From Nitrospirota bacterium (GTDB lineage: Bacteria > Nitrospirota > Thermodesulfovibrionia > Thermodesulfovibrionales > Dissulfurispiraceae): DNA of 64,000 nucleotides. The stretch spans positions 1 through 64,000 of the forward strand of contig JAMCVZ010000006.1 of assembly GCA_023476565.1 (NCBI GenBank). The letters run 5' to 3'. The notes beneath the pieces were generated by a model. The model was not told the origin of the DNA, searched no databases, and saw only the letters and a program-made list of their open reading frames with translations. A program made the translations under genes and the position numbers. Positions 35,703-44,201 of the stretch are shown here, piece after piece; positions within the stretch are counted from its first letter, which is position 1; every line of letters begins with the position of its first letter.

Positions 35703-36310
35703 AAATAGTTGAAACATATTCCCATCTGAACGGGCTTGAATTCCTTCTCGTGCATAAGCCGCAGCTATGGCAAGAAATTCAATCTGTTATCACGGCGGTT
35801 GACGCTGAGAAATGCAAAAGTAAGGTATCTAAGGAAAAGACGATAAAGGGCAAACTGCTTTACAGCCCTATTGACATGAATGCGGCGTTCAATAAATTGC
35901 TCCGCGCAAAAGAGTGGCATGAAAGCCGTGTCAGTTACTGGGTTACGAGAAGTGAAAAGCTCATTCGGAAAACACTTGCCATGACTCCTGAAGAACAGAA
36001 AAAGGAAATTGAAGCTGCTGGAGAGAAGCCCATCTTCAGTTATAATCAAACCGATTTTGTTAAAGACAGGGTAGCAATAGAAGTTCAATTCGGCAAATAC
36101 TCCTTCGTTGCCTATGACCTCTTTGTAAAGCATCTCGCTTTTTATGTTGGCGATCAGATTGATGTCGGTATTGAAATTCTCCCCATGAAATCCCTTCAGT
36201 CTCACATGAGTTCGGGTGTTGCATACTATGAAGGCGAATTCTACAACGTCGTCAGACAAGGGCGCGGCGTTCCCGCAGTGCCCTTAGTCATAATCGGAAT
36301 AGCACCATAA
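35699..36310 (+). CDS. BstYI-like type II restriction endonuclease (predicted RGATCY)
   Basis: The 203 residues strongly resemble BstYI of the BglII/BstYI family from memory of that sequence, including YSHLNGLEF near the start, NQTDFVKDRVAIEVQFGKYS, and the C-terminus QGRGVPAVPLV. Active-site candidates are Asp119, Glu128 and Gln130 (D...EVQ pattern shared with BglII). The predicted cut is in RGATCY, pending test. It is co-transcribed with the methyltransferase by a 4-bp overlap, which orders methylase first. A hairpin with a GGGACGGT core (36336-36358) follows the stop. Confidence 0.87.
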   Translation: MKIVETYSHLNGLEFLLVHKPQLWQEIQSVITAVDAEKCKSKVSKEKTIKGKLLYSPIDMNAAFNKLLRAKEWHESRVSYWVTRSEKLIRKTLAMTPEEQKKEIEAAGEKPIFSYNQTDFVKDRVAIEVQFGKYSFVAYDLFVKHLAFYVGDQIDVGIEILPMKSLQSHMSSGVAYYEGEFYNVVRQGRGVPAVPLVIIGIAP

Positions 36311-36335
36311 AATAAAAACTGAAGCAAATCGGGTA

Positions 36336-36358
36336 AGGGACGGTAATTAACCGTCCCT
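36336..36358 (+). repeat. Perfect 9-bp inverted repeat after the restriction gene
   Basis: AGGGACGGT (36336-36344) pairs with ACCGTCCCT (36350-36358), 5-nt loop. The core GGGACGGT is the same as in the RAYT repeat arms. It could act as an RNA stem at the transcript end although no T run follows. Downstream, 36359-36450 has no recognised feature. Confidence 0.7.
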
Positions 36359-36450
36359 CCCCACAACACCCATCATGCGGGTCCGCAATGGGCGTTTCGC
36401 ATAAATCATCGGGCCTTAGCCGGATAGTGAATCCCAATCCACAGCGTCCT

Positions 36451-36543
36451 TCAACCTCGATCCGTCATGCCCCTCGCCTTTGCAGCAAGCTTTATAGCCC
36501 GCCGCATATAGAATCTATCTCCTGGGGTCACCTGCCTTGCCAT
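36451..36543 (-). pseudogene. Remnant of a ribD 5' end beyond the restriction-modification genes
   Basis: The frame from ATG at 36543 to TGA at 36451 encodes 30 residues, containing FYMRRAIKLAAKARGMT. This mirrors RibD residues 12-27 (FMKRALKLAAKARGIT). At DNA level 36467-36494 matches 34541-34568 with one mismatch in 28. It breaks off where RibD would continue. The restriction-modification pair lies between the intact gene and this fragment, so the remnant probably marks the insertion. Confidence 0.78.
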
Positions 36544-36552
36544 TTTATTTGA

Positions 36553-38016
36553 CTAAAATCCGTAATCCTTCCACCTGCGGTCAACAAGCTTTTTCATTTC
36601 ATCCGACATGAACAGCTCATCAGGCCAGTCCCTCATCATGCCCTCTTCCCGTGTCTTCCTTGTGGCATCGATACCCATTTTCGACCCGTACCTCGGCCAT
36701 TTCGCGGCATGGTCAAGGTCATCGAGGGGACCTTCAGCTATCACCACATCCCGTTTCCAGTCAACATTATTGAGTACGCGCCATGCCGTATACGAGATAT
36801 TCTGGACATCCACATCGTCATCCACGATTACCAGAAGCTTCGCGAACATCATCTGACCCTTGCCCCATAAGCCGTGTATTATCTTCTTTGCATGCCCGGG
36901 ATAGCTCTTTTTTATCGAAATCAGCGCCGCATTGTGGAATACGCCTTCCATCGGCAGATTGATATCCCTGATTTCAGGGGAATCGAGTTTCATAAGGGGA
37001 AGGAATATCCGTTCGGTCGCTTTGCCCATATAGCAATCCTCCATCGGGGGCTTGCCTACAATGGTCGCCGGATATATGAGGTCCTTCCTGTGGGTTATGC
37101 AGGTCGCATGAAATACCGGATAGTAATCCGCTGCTGAATAAAAGCCCGTATGATCTCCAAACGGCCCCTCGATACGCGTTTCTCCCGGTTCCAGGTAGCC
37201 TTCGATCACGAGCTCGCTATTGGCAGGCACCTCGATATCCGAAGTAATACACTTGACCAGCTCCACAGGCTCCCTGCGCAGGAACCCGGCAAAGAGCATT
37301 TCATCTATAGCTTCCGGAAGCGGCGCGCTGGCCGCATAAATAACCGATGGATCTCCGCCGACTGCGATAGCGGCAGGCATTTTCTTGTTGAGGGCCTTGT
37401 ATTTATCGTAGTGCCGCGCTCCGTCCTTATGAATATGCCAGTGCATACCGGTAGTGGTCTTATCGTAGACATGTATCCTGTACATGCCGCAGTTCCGGCG
37501 GCCGGTCTCGGGGTCCCTGGTAAATACCATAGGCAGGGTGATGAACCTTCCCTCGTCCGTAGACTGTCCGTCGCCGGGCCAGCATTTGATAATGGGGAAT
37601 TTCCCCAGATCGGGAGCGTCCTTTTCGACGACTTCCCGGCACGGTGCATTCTTCACTGTTTTGGGAAGATACTTTGAGAGCTCGAAGAGCTTCGGCAGCA
37701 TGGAGAGCTTTTCAATCAGCGTCTTCGGCGGCGCCTGATTAAGGAGCTCCTCTATGCGTTGTGCAATATCGTCGAGGTGATTCACCCCGAGGGACAGGCT
37801 CATCCGCTCAAAAGAGCCGAATATATTGGTGACAACAGGGTACCTGGAGCCTTTCACTTTCTCAAAAAATAGCGCTTTCCCTCCGCCCGGGCTCTTGCAC
37901 ATCCTGTCGGTTATCTCCGAGATCTCAAGAATAGGGTCGACCTCGGCCTTCACCCTGTGAAGGAGACCTTTCCCTTCGAGCGTCCTGATATAATCTCTCA
38001 AATCTTTATATGCCAT
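36553..38016 (-). CDS. UbiD-family decarboxylase
   Basis: The 487-residue product follows the UbiD pattern: YKDLRDYIRTLEGKGLLHRV, AIAVGGDPSVIYAASAPLPEAIDEMLFAG, EPGETRIEGPFGDHTGFYSAADYYPVFHATCITHRKDLIYPATIVGKPP and LVIVDDDVDVQNI. UbiD enzymes need prenylated FMN made by a UbiX partner, which is not in the window. The likely role is menaquinone or related quinone synthesis, but aromatic acid decarboxylation is also possible. A 74-bp GGGGACAGTCCC palindrome lies directly before its start. Confidence 0.85.
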   Translation of the reverse strand: MAYKDLRDYIRTLEGKGLLHRVKAEVDPILEISEITDRMCKSPGGGKALFFEKVKGSRYPVVTNIFGSFERMSLSLGVNHLDDIAQRIEELLNQAPPKTLIEKLSMLPKLFELSKYLPKTVKNAPCREVVEKDAPDLGKFPIIKCWPGDGQSTDEGRFITLPMVFTRDPETGRRNCGMYRIHVYDKTTTGMHWHIHKDGARHYDKYKALNKKMPAAIAVGGDPSVIYAASAPLPEAIDEMLFAGFLRREPVELVKCITSDIEVPANSELVIEGYLEPGETRIEGPFGDHTGFYSAADYYPVFHATCITHRKDLIYPATIVGKPPMEDCYMGKATERIFLPLMKLDSPEIRDINLPMEGVFHNAALISIKKSYPGHAKKIIHGLWGKGQMMFAKLLVIVDDDVDVQNISYTAWRVLNNVDWKRDVVIAEGPLDDLDHAAKWPRYGSKMGIDATRKTREEGMMRDWPDELFMSDEMKKLVDRRWKDYGF

Positions 38017-38026
38017 AGGAATCTCC

Positions 38027-38100
38027 GGGGACAGTCCCCATTCTACGAGGGCGGGTACAAGACCCGCCCCTACAACCGTCCGTAAATAGGGACAGTCCCC
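38027..38100. repeat. GGGGACAGTCCC-type palindrome with internal GGGCGGGT hairpin
   Basis: The outer arms (GGGGACAGTCCCCATT at 38027 and AAATAGGGACAGTCCCC ending 38100) are inverted. The inner part has its own hairpin, GGGCGGGT paired with ACCCGCCC (within 38050-38070). It sits between the NDK-like gene and ubiD. Confidence 0.88.
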
Positions 38101-38126
38101 TCAGGATATTGTACCGGGGTGATACC

Positions 38127-38867
38127 TTAATCATACTCCGGGATATTATTGATAAGGTATTTGACTGCCACCGCCTCAATGGAGCACGGCGCCGGCTTGC
38201 CCTGCTGCAACAGGCTGAGCGCATCCAGATCGGTTTTCCAGACAACGTCGCCGGGAGCAACCAGACAGCTGCTGCCCGCCTCGTAGTTCGTATAAAGTTT
38301 TTTGTCCTTGAAGTAATAATGCTCGCTGCTCACCTCGGTGGGGAAAATGCGCATTAACGGCGGAATATCGTTGGGCTTGAACCAGAGTGTGATCTCCCGT
38401 TCAGCCTCACTGACCGTAGCCGATGCGTGTATAAGATTATCCATCCGGTCGCCGATAACATTTCCTGCTGCATCCTTTACCGGTACAATCGCCCCCAGGG
38501 CGCGAATGCAGCCCGGCCTCTGTTCTCTGGCAACATAAGGATTGGTCGGTCCCGAGATGTCCCGGATCTTCTGCACGGCGTCCTTCCCCTGAAAAACGAG
38601 CGCTATTATCCTGCGTTTCCATGGGTCATCGGGGTAGTGGCTGCGCCCCATGATAAACTCGATAAGAGCGGGGAAAAACGCCTTGCCGCGATGCTCCGCG
38701 TAGTGCTCTTCGGCGAGCATTCTGCTGACATGGACTATCTTTGCTCCTGAGAAGCGCAGGCCGGTGTGGAACTCCGACAGTTGGGAAAGCACATATCCTG
38801 TCAACGAATTTTTTAATGCGTCGGGCTTGATGAGCACAAGAGTCTGTTCGGTGAATTCTTTATCCAT
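38127..38867 (-). CDS. Long nucleoside diphosphate kinase-like protein
   Basis: The 246-residue product starts with an NDK fold (TLVLIKPDALKN, LVFQGKDAVQKIRDISGPTNP, and NLIHASATVSEAEREI with the catalytic His). Standard NDKs have about 140 residues. Here there are inserts inside the fold (GRSHYPDDPWKRR before the LVFQGKD strand and an extended loop AREQRPGCIRALGAIVPVKDAAGN) and a C-terminal extension of about 60 residues with YFKDKKLYTNYEAGSSCLV. NTP regeneration is plausible; the extension has no recognised function. SD AGGGG precedes the ATG at 38867. Confidence 0.8.
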   Translation of the reverse strand: MDKEFTEQTLVLIKPDALKNSLTGYVLSQLSEFHTGLRFSGAKIVHVSRMLAEEHYAEHRGKAFFPALIEFIMGRSHYPDDPWKRRIIALVFQGKDAVQKIRDISGPTNPYVAREQRPGCIRALGAIVPVKDAAGNVIGDRMDNLIHASATVSEAEREITLWFKPNDIPPLMRIFPTEVSSEHYYFKDKKLYTNYEAGSSCLVAPGDVVWKTDLDALSLLQQGKPAPCSIEAVAVKYLINNIPEYD

Positions 38868-38965
38868 AATAAAACCCCTTTCTGAAAAAACATTCTCACT
38901 CTGTTCCATATAATATTCTTAATGCGCTTTCCGTGTCTATTGCAGCGCCGTACGGTAAAGGCATT

Positions 38966-39892
38966 CTAAAGATTCAATTTCTCGACAAGCGACCTTACCG
39001 CTGCCACCGACTTTGCAAAATCGTTCTTTTCCTGCTCGTTGAGCTGCAATTCCACAATCTTTTCTATCCCCGAGCCTCCCAATATTACAGGAACCCCTGT
39101 ATAGATGCCCTGGCCGCCGTATTCGCCGTTGAGATACGCGGAGCACGGCAGCATTCTCTTTTTGTCGAGGACAATGGCCTCGACCATCTCGTATGTTGCC
39201 GCAGCAGGCGCATAATAGGCGCTCCCTGTCTTGAGCAGAGCTACTATCTCCGCTCCCCCGTGCCGTGTCCTCTCCACAAGGGCGTCGATCCTCTCCTTGC
39301 CGAGGAGCTCGGTGATCGAGGCGCCCCTTACCGTGGTAAACCTCGGCATCGGGACCATCAGGTCTCCATGGCCCCCGCAGACAAGGGCCTCGACATCCTC
39401 AGGAGAAACGCTCAGCTCCCCTGCAACGAAGGTCCTGAACCGCGCAGAATCAAGAATGCCCCCCATACCGATGACTCTGGCCGGCTCAAAGCCCGATACC
39501 TTCAGGCTCACCTGTGCCATGACATCCATAGGATTCGTAACAGCAATGATTATGGCCTGCGGCGATAATTTCGAGGTGTTTTCCACAACCTCGGACACCA
39601 CCCCGGCATTGGCATTGAGAAGATCATCCCTGCTCATGCCCGGCTTTCTCGGGAATCCGGCTGTCACTACGATCACATCGGAACCCGCAGTATGCGAATA
39701 GTCATTCGTCCCTGTAATGGATGATGACGAACCCCACAGCGGACATGCCTCGGACATATCCAGGGCCTTGCCCTGAGGGATTCCATCGGCGATATCAAAA
39801 AGCACGACATCGCATATGCCGGACTGAACGATCATCTGCGCAAGGGATGCTCCCACATTTCCCGCACCTATTACTGAAACCTTCTTTTTCAT
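38966..39892 (-). CDS. mdh: Malate dehydrogenase (LDH-like type)
   Basis: The 308-residue product has NAD-binding GAGNVGASLAQMIV near the N-terminus, substrate-binding FPRKPGMSRDDLL, the IAVTNPMDVMAQV strand, GMGGILDSARFRTFV and catalytic CGGHGDLMVPMPR. Arg residues in the substrate loop fit malate. It interconverts malate and oxaloacetate in the TCA cycle. The start at 39892 follows GGTGG; the GTG three codons earlier is unlikely. Confidence 0.93.
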   Translation of the reverse strand: MKKKVSVIGAGNVGASLAQMIVQSGICDVVLFDIADGIPQGKALDMSEACPLWGSSSSITGTNDYSHTAGSDVIVVTAGFPRKPGMSRDDLLNANAGVVSEVVENTSKLSPQAIIIAVTNPMDVMAQVSLKVSGFEPARVIGMGGILDSARFRTFVAGELSVSPEDVEALVCGGHGDLMVPMPRFTTVRGASITELLGKERIDALVERTRHGGAEIVALLKTGSAYYAPAAATYEMVEAIVLDKKRMLPCSAYLNGEYGGQGIYTGVPVILGGSGIEKIVELQLNEQEKNDFAKSVAAVRSLVEKLNL

Positions 39893-39906
39893 TGTATCCA
39901 CCTTTT

Positions 39907-40830
39907 TTATAATTCCGATACAGTCTTATTCAATGTCTCCATATTCTCTACATTGAATATCCTTGCAGAAGGTTCTATCCTCTTGATCAGCCCTGAAAGC
40001 ACCCTCCCCGGACCAACCTCTATGAAGGTATCAGCCCCTGAAGAAAATGCAGTCTTGATACAATCTTCCCATAAGACCGGTTGGCTCAATTGCCTGACAA
40101 GGGATTTCCGTATTTCTCCTGCATCGCTGATAAACCGCGCATCCACATTATTGATGAAAGGCATTTGAGCATCTCTTATTTCGATCCCGTTTAATGCCTC
40201 TTCAAGTTTTTTGCCTGCATCTGCCAGCAATTTGCAATGAGACGGCACACTCACGGCAAGGGGTATAGCCTTTTTTGCCCCGGCCTCTTTTGCCCTGACC
40301 ACCGCCTCTTCGACAGCCGCTTTCTCCCCGGAAATGACAATCTGCCCGGGACAATTGTAGTTGGCAACGGATACATACCCGGCAGCCGTTGCAGTGCAAA
40401 TAGAATCGACCGCACTTCTGTCTATGCCGAGAATAGCTGCCATGAGCCCCTTGCCTTCGGGTACGGCATCCTGCATTATCTTACCCCGCGCCCCGGCTAT
40501 TTTTACCGCATCCCTGAATGCAATGCTCCCCGCAGCCACAAGGGCCGAGTACTCGCCGAGACTGTGGCCGGCAACGACAGCGGGTTTTATATTTTTCATT
40601 ATCATTGCCGTATATGCCGCGATGCTTGCCACAAGCAGGCACGGCTGTGTCCTGTGTGTTTTGCTCAATTCCCCGGTAGGTCCGTCGAAACTCAATTGCG
40701 CCGCATCATATCCGAGCACTTCGGATGCCTCATTGTAGAGCTTCTTTACTTCGTCGAAGTTATCATAGAGGTCTTTACCCATGCCGACATTCTGCGAGCC
40801 CTGTCCGGGGAATACAAAGCTTATCTTCAT
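39907..40830 (-). CDS. fabD: Malonyl-CoA-acyl carrier protein transacylase FabD
   Basis: This 307-residue transacylase has FPGQGSQNVGMGKD, nucleophile motif GHSLGEYSAL, an Arg-containing strand (GARGKIMQDA) and His in VSVPSHCKLL. It loads malonate onto ACP for fatty-acid synthesis. It lies between mdh and etfA, 2 bp from the etfA stop, away from other fab genes in this window. Confidence 0.95.
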   Translation of the reverse strand: MKISFVFPGQGSQNVGMGKDLYDNFDEVKKLYNEASEVLGYDAAQLSFDGPTGELSKTHRTQPCLLVASIAAYTAMIMKNIKPAVVAGHSLGEYSALVAAGSIAFRDAVKIAGARGKIMQDAVPEGKGLMAAILGIDRSAVDSICTATAAGYVSVANYNCPGQIVISGEKAAVEEAVVRAKEAGAKKAIPLAVSVPSHCKLLADAGKKLEEALNGIEIRDAQMPFINNVDARFISDAGEIRKSLVRQLSQPVLWEDCIKTAFSSGADTFIEVGPGRVLSGLIKRIEPSARIFNVENMETLNKTVSEL

Positions 40831-40831
40831 A

Positions 40832-42019
40832 TTAAGCCTTTGCCTCTTTGAGTTTTTTTATCAATAAAGGAACGACCTCATTCACATCTCCCACAATTCC
40901 ATAGGTCGCCACATTGAATATAGGCGCCTCGGGATTTTTGTTGATGGCAATGATGATATCGGATGACTGCATGCCGACCAGGTGCTGCACGGCCCCTGAA
41001 ATGCCGCACGCTATATATATCCTGGGGCATACCGTCTTTCCGGTCTGGCCGACCTGATGGCTGTAGGGGATCCATCCCTCATCAACTGCGGCCCTTGATG
41101 CGCCCACGGCGCCGCCCAGCAACTCCGCGAGCTCCCCTATCATCTTGAACCCTTTATCGCCGATTCCCCTTCCGCCTGCAACGATAACATCCGCTTCCTG
41201 CAAATTCACCAGGCATTCTGACGCCTCTTTAACGGTATCCACAACCTTTGTCCTGCAGGTAAGATTATCAGGGGAAACAGGGATAATCTCGCCGCTCCTG
41301 TTTGCATCGTATTCGCCCCGTTTCATTACCCGCGGCCTCACGGTCGCTATCTGCGGCCGGTTGTTGGGGCAGAGTATGGTAGCCATTATGTTTCCGCCAA
41401 AGGCAGGCCTTATCTGCAGCAAATTGCGCGAATCCCTGTCAATTTCCAGTGCCGTGCAATCCGCGGTAAGACCTGTCTTTAAACGGGCTGCAACCCTCGG
41501 GATGAACGATCTGCCGATAGGCGTGGCGCCTGCAAGGACTATCTCGGGCTTATGCTGTTTTACAAGGGAAACAAGCAATTGCGAGTAGGGCTCATCGTTG
41601 AATTTCCCGAATACCGCTTCATCTGCATAATACACCCTGTCGGCGCCCCATCTGATAAGCTCCTGCGCTTCGCCCTCCGTTGACCCGAACAAAACCGCGG
41701 AGAGATCGGTCCCCAGTTCATCTGCGAGTCTCCTGCCTGCGCCAAGGAGCTCGTATGCAACAGAGGCGACCCTGCCGTCCCGCTGCTCCGCGAAAACCCA
41801 TACACCTTTATACCCGGAGGTATCTACCTCCTGCCTGTCACCTTCTTCGGCTATCTCGACTATCGCTCCTTCGGGGCATACGCTCAGGCATGTCCTGCAA
41901 AACTGGCAGTATTCGTTGATATATGCCTTGCCGTCTTTCATTACTATCGCGGTATAGGGGCACGATTCAATACATTGTTCGCAGCCGGTGCATTTCTCGG
42001 TGTTTACCACTATACGCAT
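40832..42019 (-). CDS. etfA: Electron transfer flavoprotein alpha subunit with N-terminal ferredoxin domain
   Basis: The 395-residue product begins with a two-cluster ferredoxin domain (CTGCEQCIESCP and CQFCRTCLSVCP, about 9-55), absent from classical EtfA, followed by the alpha core (YELLGAGRRLADELG) and the FAD domain (DVIVAGGRGIGDKGFKMIGELAELLGG, VGQTGKTVCPRIYIACGISGAVQHLVGM). Such EtfA proteins occur in anaerobes and may link ferredoxin to FAD electron transfer. It overlaps etfB by 10 bp. No acyl-CoA dehydrogenase or quinone oxidoreductase partner is adjacent. Confidence 0.93.
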   Translation of the reverse strand: MRIVVNTEKCTGCEQCIESCPYTAIVMKDGKAYINEYCQFCRTCLSVCPEGAIVEIAEEGDRQEVDTSGYKGVWVFAEQRDGRVASVAYELLGAGRRLADELGTDLSAVLFGSTEGEAQELIRWGADRVYYADEAVFGKFNDEPYSQLLVSLVKQHKPEIVLAGATPIGRSFIPRVAARLKTGLTADCTALEIDRDSRNLLQIRPAFGGNIMATILCPNNRPQIATVRPRVMKRGEYDANRSGEIIPVSPDNLTCRTKVVDTVKEASECLVNLQEADVIVAGGRGIGDKGFKMIGELAELLGGAVGASRAAVDEGWIPYSHQVGQTGKTVCPRIYIACGISGAVQHLVGMQSSDIIIAINKNPEAPIFNVATYGIVGDVNEVVPLLIKKLKEAKA

Positions 42020-42792
42020 TTGATCCCCCTTAATTCCTGAACAAGGGTATTCACCTGTTCCTCGATGCTCCCCTGCAGCATCTTTCTGTCTGTCTTCGCC
42101 TGGGGGGCAAAAATCTTCCTGACCTGGGTCGGCGAGCCTTTCAGCCCTACATTCTCCTCCCCGGCGCCGATCGCAACCATATCCATTTTTGTAATCACGG
42201 CTTTCTTTGCCGCCATCTTCCCCTTAAGTGAAGGGAGCCTTGGCGTGTTGAGTTCCTTCACAACGGTAAGCAGGACAGGGAGGGTGGATTCCACGATATC
42301 GTACCCCTCGTCCATCAGTCGCTGGACCTTTATCCCTCCGGCATTCACGTCATCTATCTTCCGCACATATGCTATGTGGGGGATATTCAGAAATTCGGCG
42401 ACCTCAGGGCCGACCTGTGCCGTATCGCCGTCTATCGCCTGCTTTCCGCAAAGGATCATATCAAACCCTATTTTCTCTATGGCCTTGTAGAGGGCATATG
42501 AAGTTGCCCATGTGTCTGCGCCTGCAAACGCCCTGTCGGAAACAAGCCTGACCTCATCAACCCCCATGGATACGGCTTCCCTCAGGGCCTCTTCGGCCTG
42601 CGGGGGGCCCATCGTAAGAGCGGTAACCTTTCCCCCGACCTTTTCCCTGATCTGCAGCGCCGCCTCGAGTGCGTGCAGATCGTAGGGATTGATAATACCC
42701 GGAACCCCTTCCCTGACAAGGGTGTTTGTTTCAGGATTTATCCTGACTTCCGCGGTATCAGGGACCTGTTTTATGCAAACGACGATATTCAC
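42010..42792 (-). CDS. etfB: Electron transfer flavoprotein beta subunit
   Basis: The 260-residue product has the EtfB pattern: NIVVCIKQVPDTAEVRI, INPYDLHALEAALQI, VTALTMGPPQAEEALREAVSMGVDEV, ILCGKQAIDGDTAQVGPEVAEFL. It binds AMP or a second FAD. The GTG at 42792 has GGGGAGG six bases upstream and matches where family members begin, so it is preferred over the frame to 42807. It is translated with etfA. Confidence 0.93.
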   Translation of the reverse strand: MNIVVCIKQVPDTAEVRINPETNTLVREGVPGIINPYDLHALEAALQIREKVGGKVTALTMGPPQAEEALREAVSMGVDEVRLVSDRAFAGADTWATSYALYKAIEKIGFDMILCGKQAIDGDTAQVGPEVAEFLNIPHIAYVRKIDDVNAGGIKVQRLMDEGYDIVESTLPVLLTVVKELNTPRLPSLKGKMAAKKAVITKMDMVAIGAGEENVGLKGSPTQVRKIFAPQAKTDRKMLQGSIEEQVNTLVQELRGIKCV

Positions 42793-42820
42793 AGAGATCC
42801 TCCCCATTCTTCATTGCACC

Positions 42821-42869
42821 GGGGACAGTCCCTATTCTACGACTCCGTCCGTAAATAGGGACTGTCCCC
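42821..42869. repeat. GGGGACAGTCCC-type palindrome, short form
   Basis: A 49-bp unit running from GGGGACAGTCCC to the inverted GGGACTGTCCCC. It sits upstream of etfB and shares flanking bases (TGCACC before, TGGGTT after) with the copy at 43366-43445. Confidence 0.88.
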
Positions 42870-42970
42870 TGGGTTTTCATCATTTTTAGTGCCAGCAGTC
42901 AGTGCCAGTGCAATGAACCTCTTTCATCTGACACTGATCGCCGGCACTAAAAAACTTGAAATTATACTCT

Positions 42971-43354
42971 TTATTCCGCTTTTCTTTCAAGTATTACTGT
43001 TGCTACGGCATGGTTTCGTTCGTGGGTCATGGTAAGGTGGATAATAAGCGGCCCGTCAATCGCACAAGACTTTAAGAGCGCTCCTCCCGGATTGATAAAC
43101 GGCTTGCCTGCCGGTTCGTTCAATATTTCGATATCCTTAAGGCCCGCTATACCACGGTCCGGATTAAATGCTTTGATAAAAGATTCTTTCGCAGCGAATC
43201 TGGCTGCGAGGTGGGGGAAAGGGTCTTTTTTTCCATAACAATAAGAGAGCTCGTTTTCGGTAAATATTCTCTTAAGGAAACGTTCGCCCCACTTCCGGAC
43301 AGCGTCCCTCATCCTGTCTATTTCAACAATGTCAGTACCGATGCCGTATATCAT
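42971..43354 (-). CDS. acpS: Holo-[acyl-carrier-protein] synthase AcpS
   Basis: This 127-residue phosphopantetheinyl transferase has YGIGTDIVEIDRM with the catalytic/Mg-binding Asp and RFAAKESFIKAF with the conserved Glu and Lys. It activates ACP with CoA-derived phosphopantetheine, complementing fabD nearby. Length is normal. It is flanked on both sides by GGGGACAGTCCC-type repeats. Confidence 0.95.
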   Translation of the reverse strand: MIYGIGTDIVEIDRMRDAVRKWGERFLKRIFTENELSYCYGKKDPFPHLAARFAAKESFIKAFNPDRGIAGLKDIEILNEPAGKPFINPGGALLKSCAIDGPLIIHLTMTHERNHAVATVILERKAE

Positions 43355-43365
43355 ATCATTGCACC

Positions 43366-43445
43366 GGGGACAGTCCCTATTCTACGACTCCGCTTTGCTT
43401 CGTCCGTGGTAAACCACCTACTGTTGGTAAATAGGGACAGTCCCC
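43366..43445. repeat. GGGGACAGTCCC-type palindrome, long form
   Basis: An 80-bp unit between pdxJ and acpS. It carries the internal segment CCGTGGTAAACCACCTACTG that is also found at 12650 and, inverted, at 56455. Confidence 0.88.
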
Positions 43446-43476
43446 TGGGTTCTCATCATGTATCACTCACCACGCG

Positions 43477-44190
43477 TTACGGTTTTTTTATCAATTCTTT
43501 CATCTCCCTGACCGCCCTCTCGATCCCCACAAGGACGGCCCTTGATATGATACTATGGCCTATATAAAGGCCCCTGATACCCTCTATCTCCGCAATGCTC
43601 TTCACATTAAAGTAATTCAGGCCATGGCCGGCATTGGCTGCCAAGCTTTGCCTTTTCGCGATCTTGACCGACTCCCTGACCCTGTGCAGCTCCTCTTCCC
43701 GCCTTTTCCCCTTTGCATTTGCATAAAGGCCCGTATGTATCTCGACCATATCGGCGCCGGTCTCCCGCGAGACATCAACATCCATTATATGCGGATTGAT
43801 AAAGAGGCTTACCGGAATATTGGCGTCATGGATTCTCTTGATAACTTCCTTGAGGTGATCCTTCTGCCCGATAACATCCAACCCGCCCTCGGTTGTAAGC
43901 TCCTCCCTCTTTTCAGGGACAAGGGTTACCATGTCGGGCTTAACCTCGAGTGCGATGCGCACCATCTCTTCAGTTGCGGCCATCTCAAGATTCAACTCAT
44001 GCTGGACGACCTCTCTCAAAATTCTCAAATCCCTGTCATGCATATGCCGCCTGTCTTCCCTCAAATGGACAGTGATGCCGTCGGCTCCTCCGAGCACGGC
44101 AAGGGTCGCGGCCATGACCGGGTCAGGCTCAAAGGTCTTTCTGGCCTCCCGTACGGTTGCAACATGGTCTACGTTAACACCGAGTATCAT
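43477..44190 (-). CDS. pdxJ: Pyridoxine 5'-phosphate synthase PdxJ
   Basis: This 237-residue TIM-barrel enzyme has [14 protein letters not shown] at the start, [23 protein letters not shown]-like [29 protein letters not shown] and [11 protein letters not shown]. It forms pyridoxine phosphate from deoxyxylulose phosphate and aminoacetone phosphate. Catalytic Glu/His positions look intact. It is preceded by AGGAGG and follows the DUF218 gene closely. Confidence 0.95.
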   Translation of the reverse strand: MILGVNVDHVATVREARKTFEPDPVMAATLAVLGGADGITVHLREDRRHMHDRDLRILREVVQHELNLEMAATEEMVRIALEVKPDMVTLVPEKREELTTEGGLDVIGQKDHLKEVIKRIHDANIPVSLFINPHIMDVDVSRETGADMVEIHTGLYANAKGKRREEELHRVRESVKIAKRQSLAANAGHGLNYFNVKSIAEIEGIRGLYIGHSIISRAVLVGIERAVREMKELIKKP

Positions 44191-44201
44191 AGAGATGCCT
44201 C

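Noticed and set aside
36359-36450. Group II intron or IS remnant after the restriction gene
   Set aside because: No domain V, reverse transcriptase fragment or terminal inverted repeats could be seen.
42010-42807. EtfB start at 42807
   Set aside because: The GTG at 42792 has a strong SD at correct spacing and matches the family's N-terminus.
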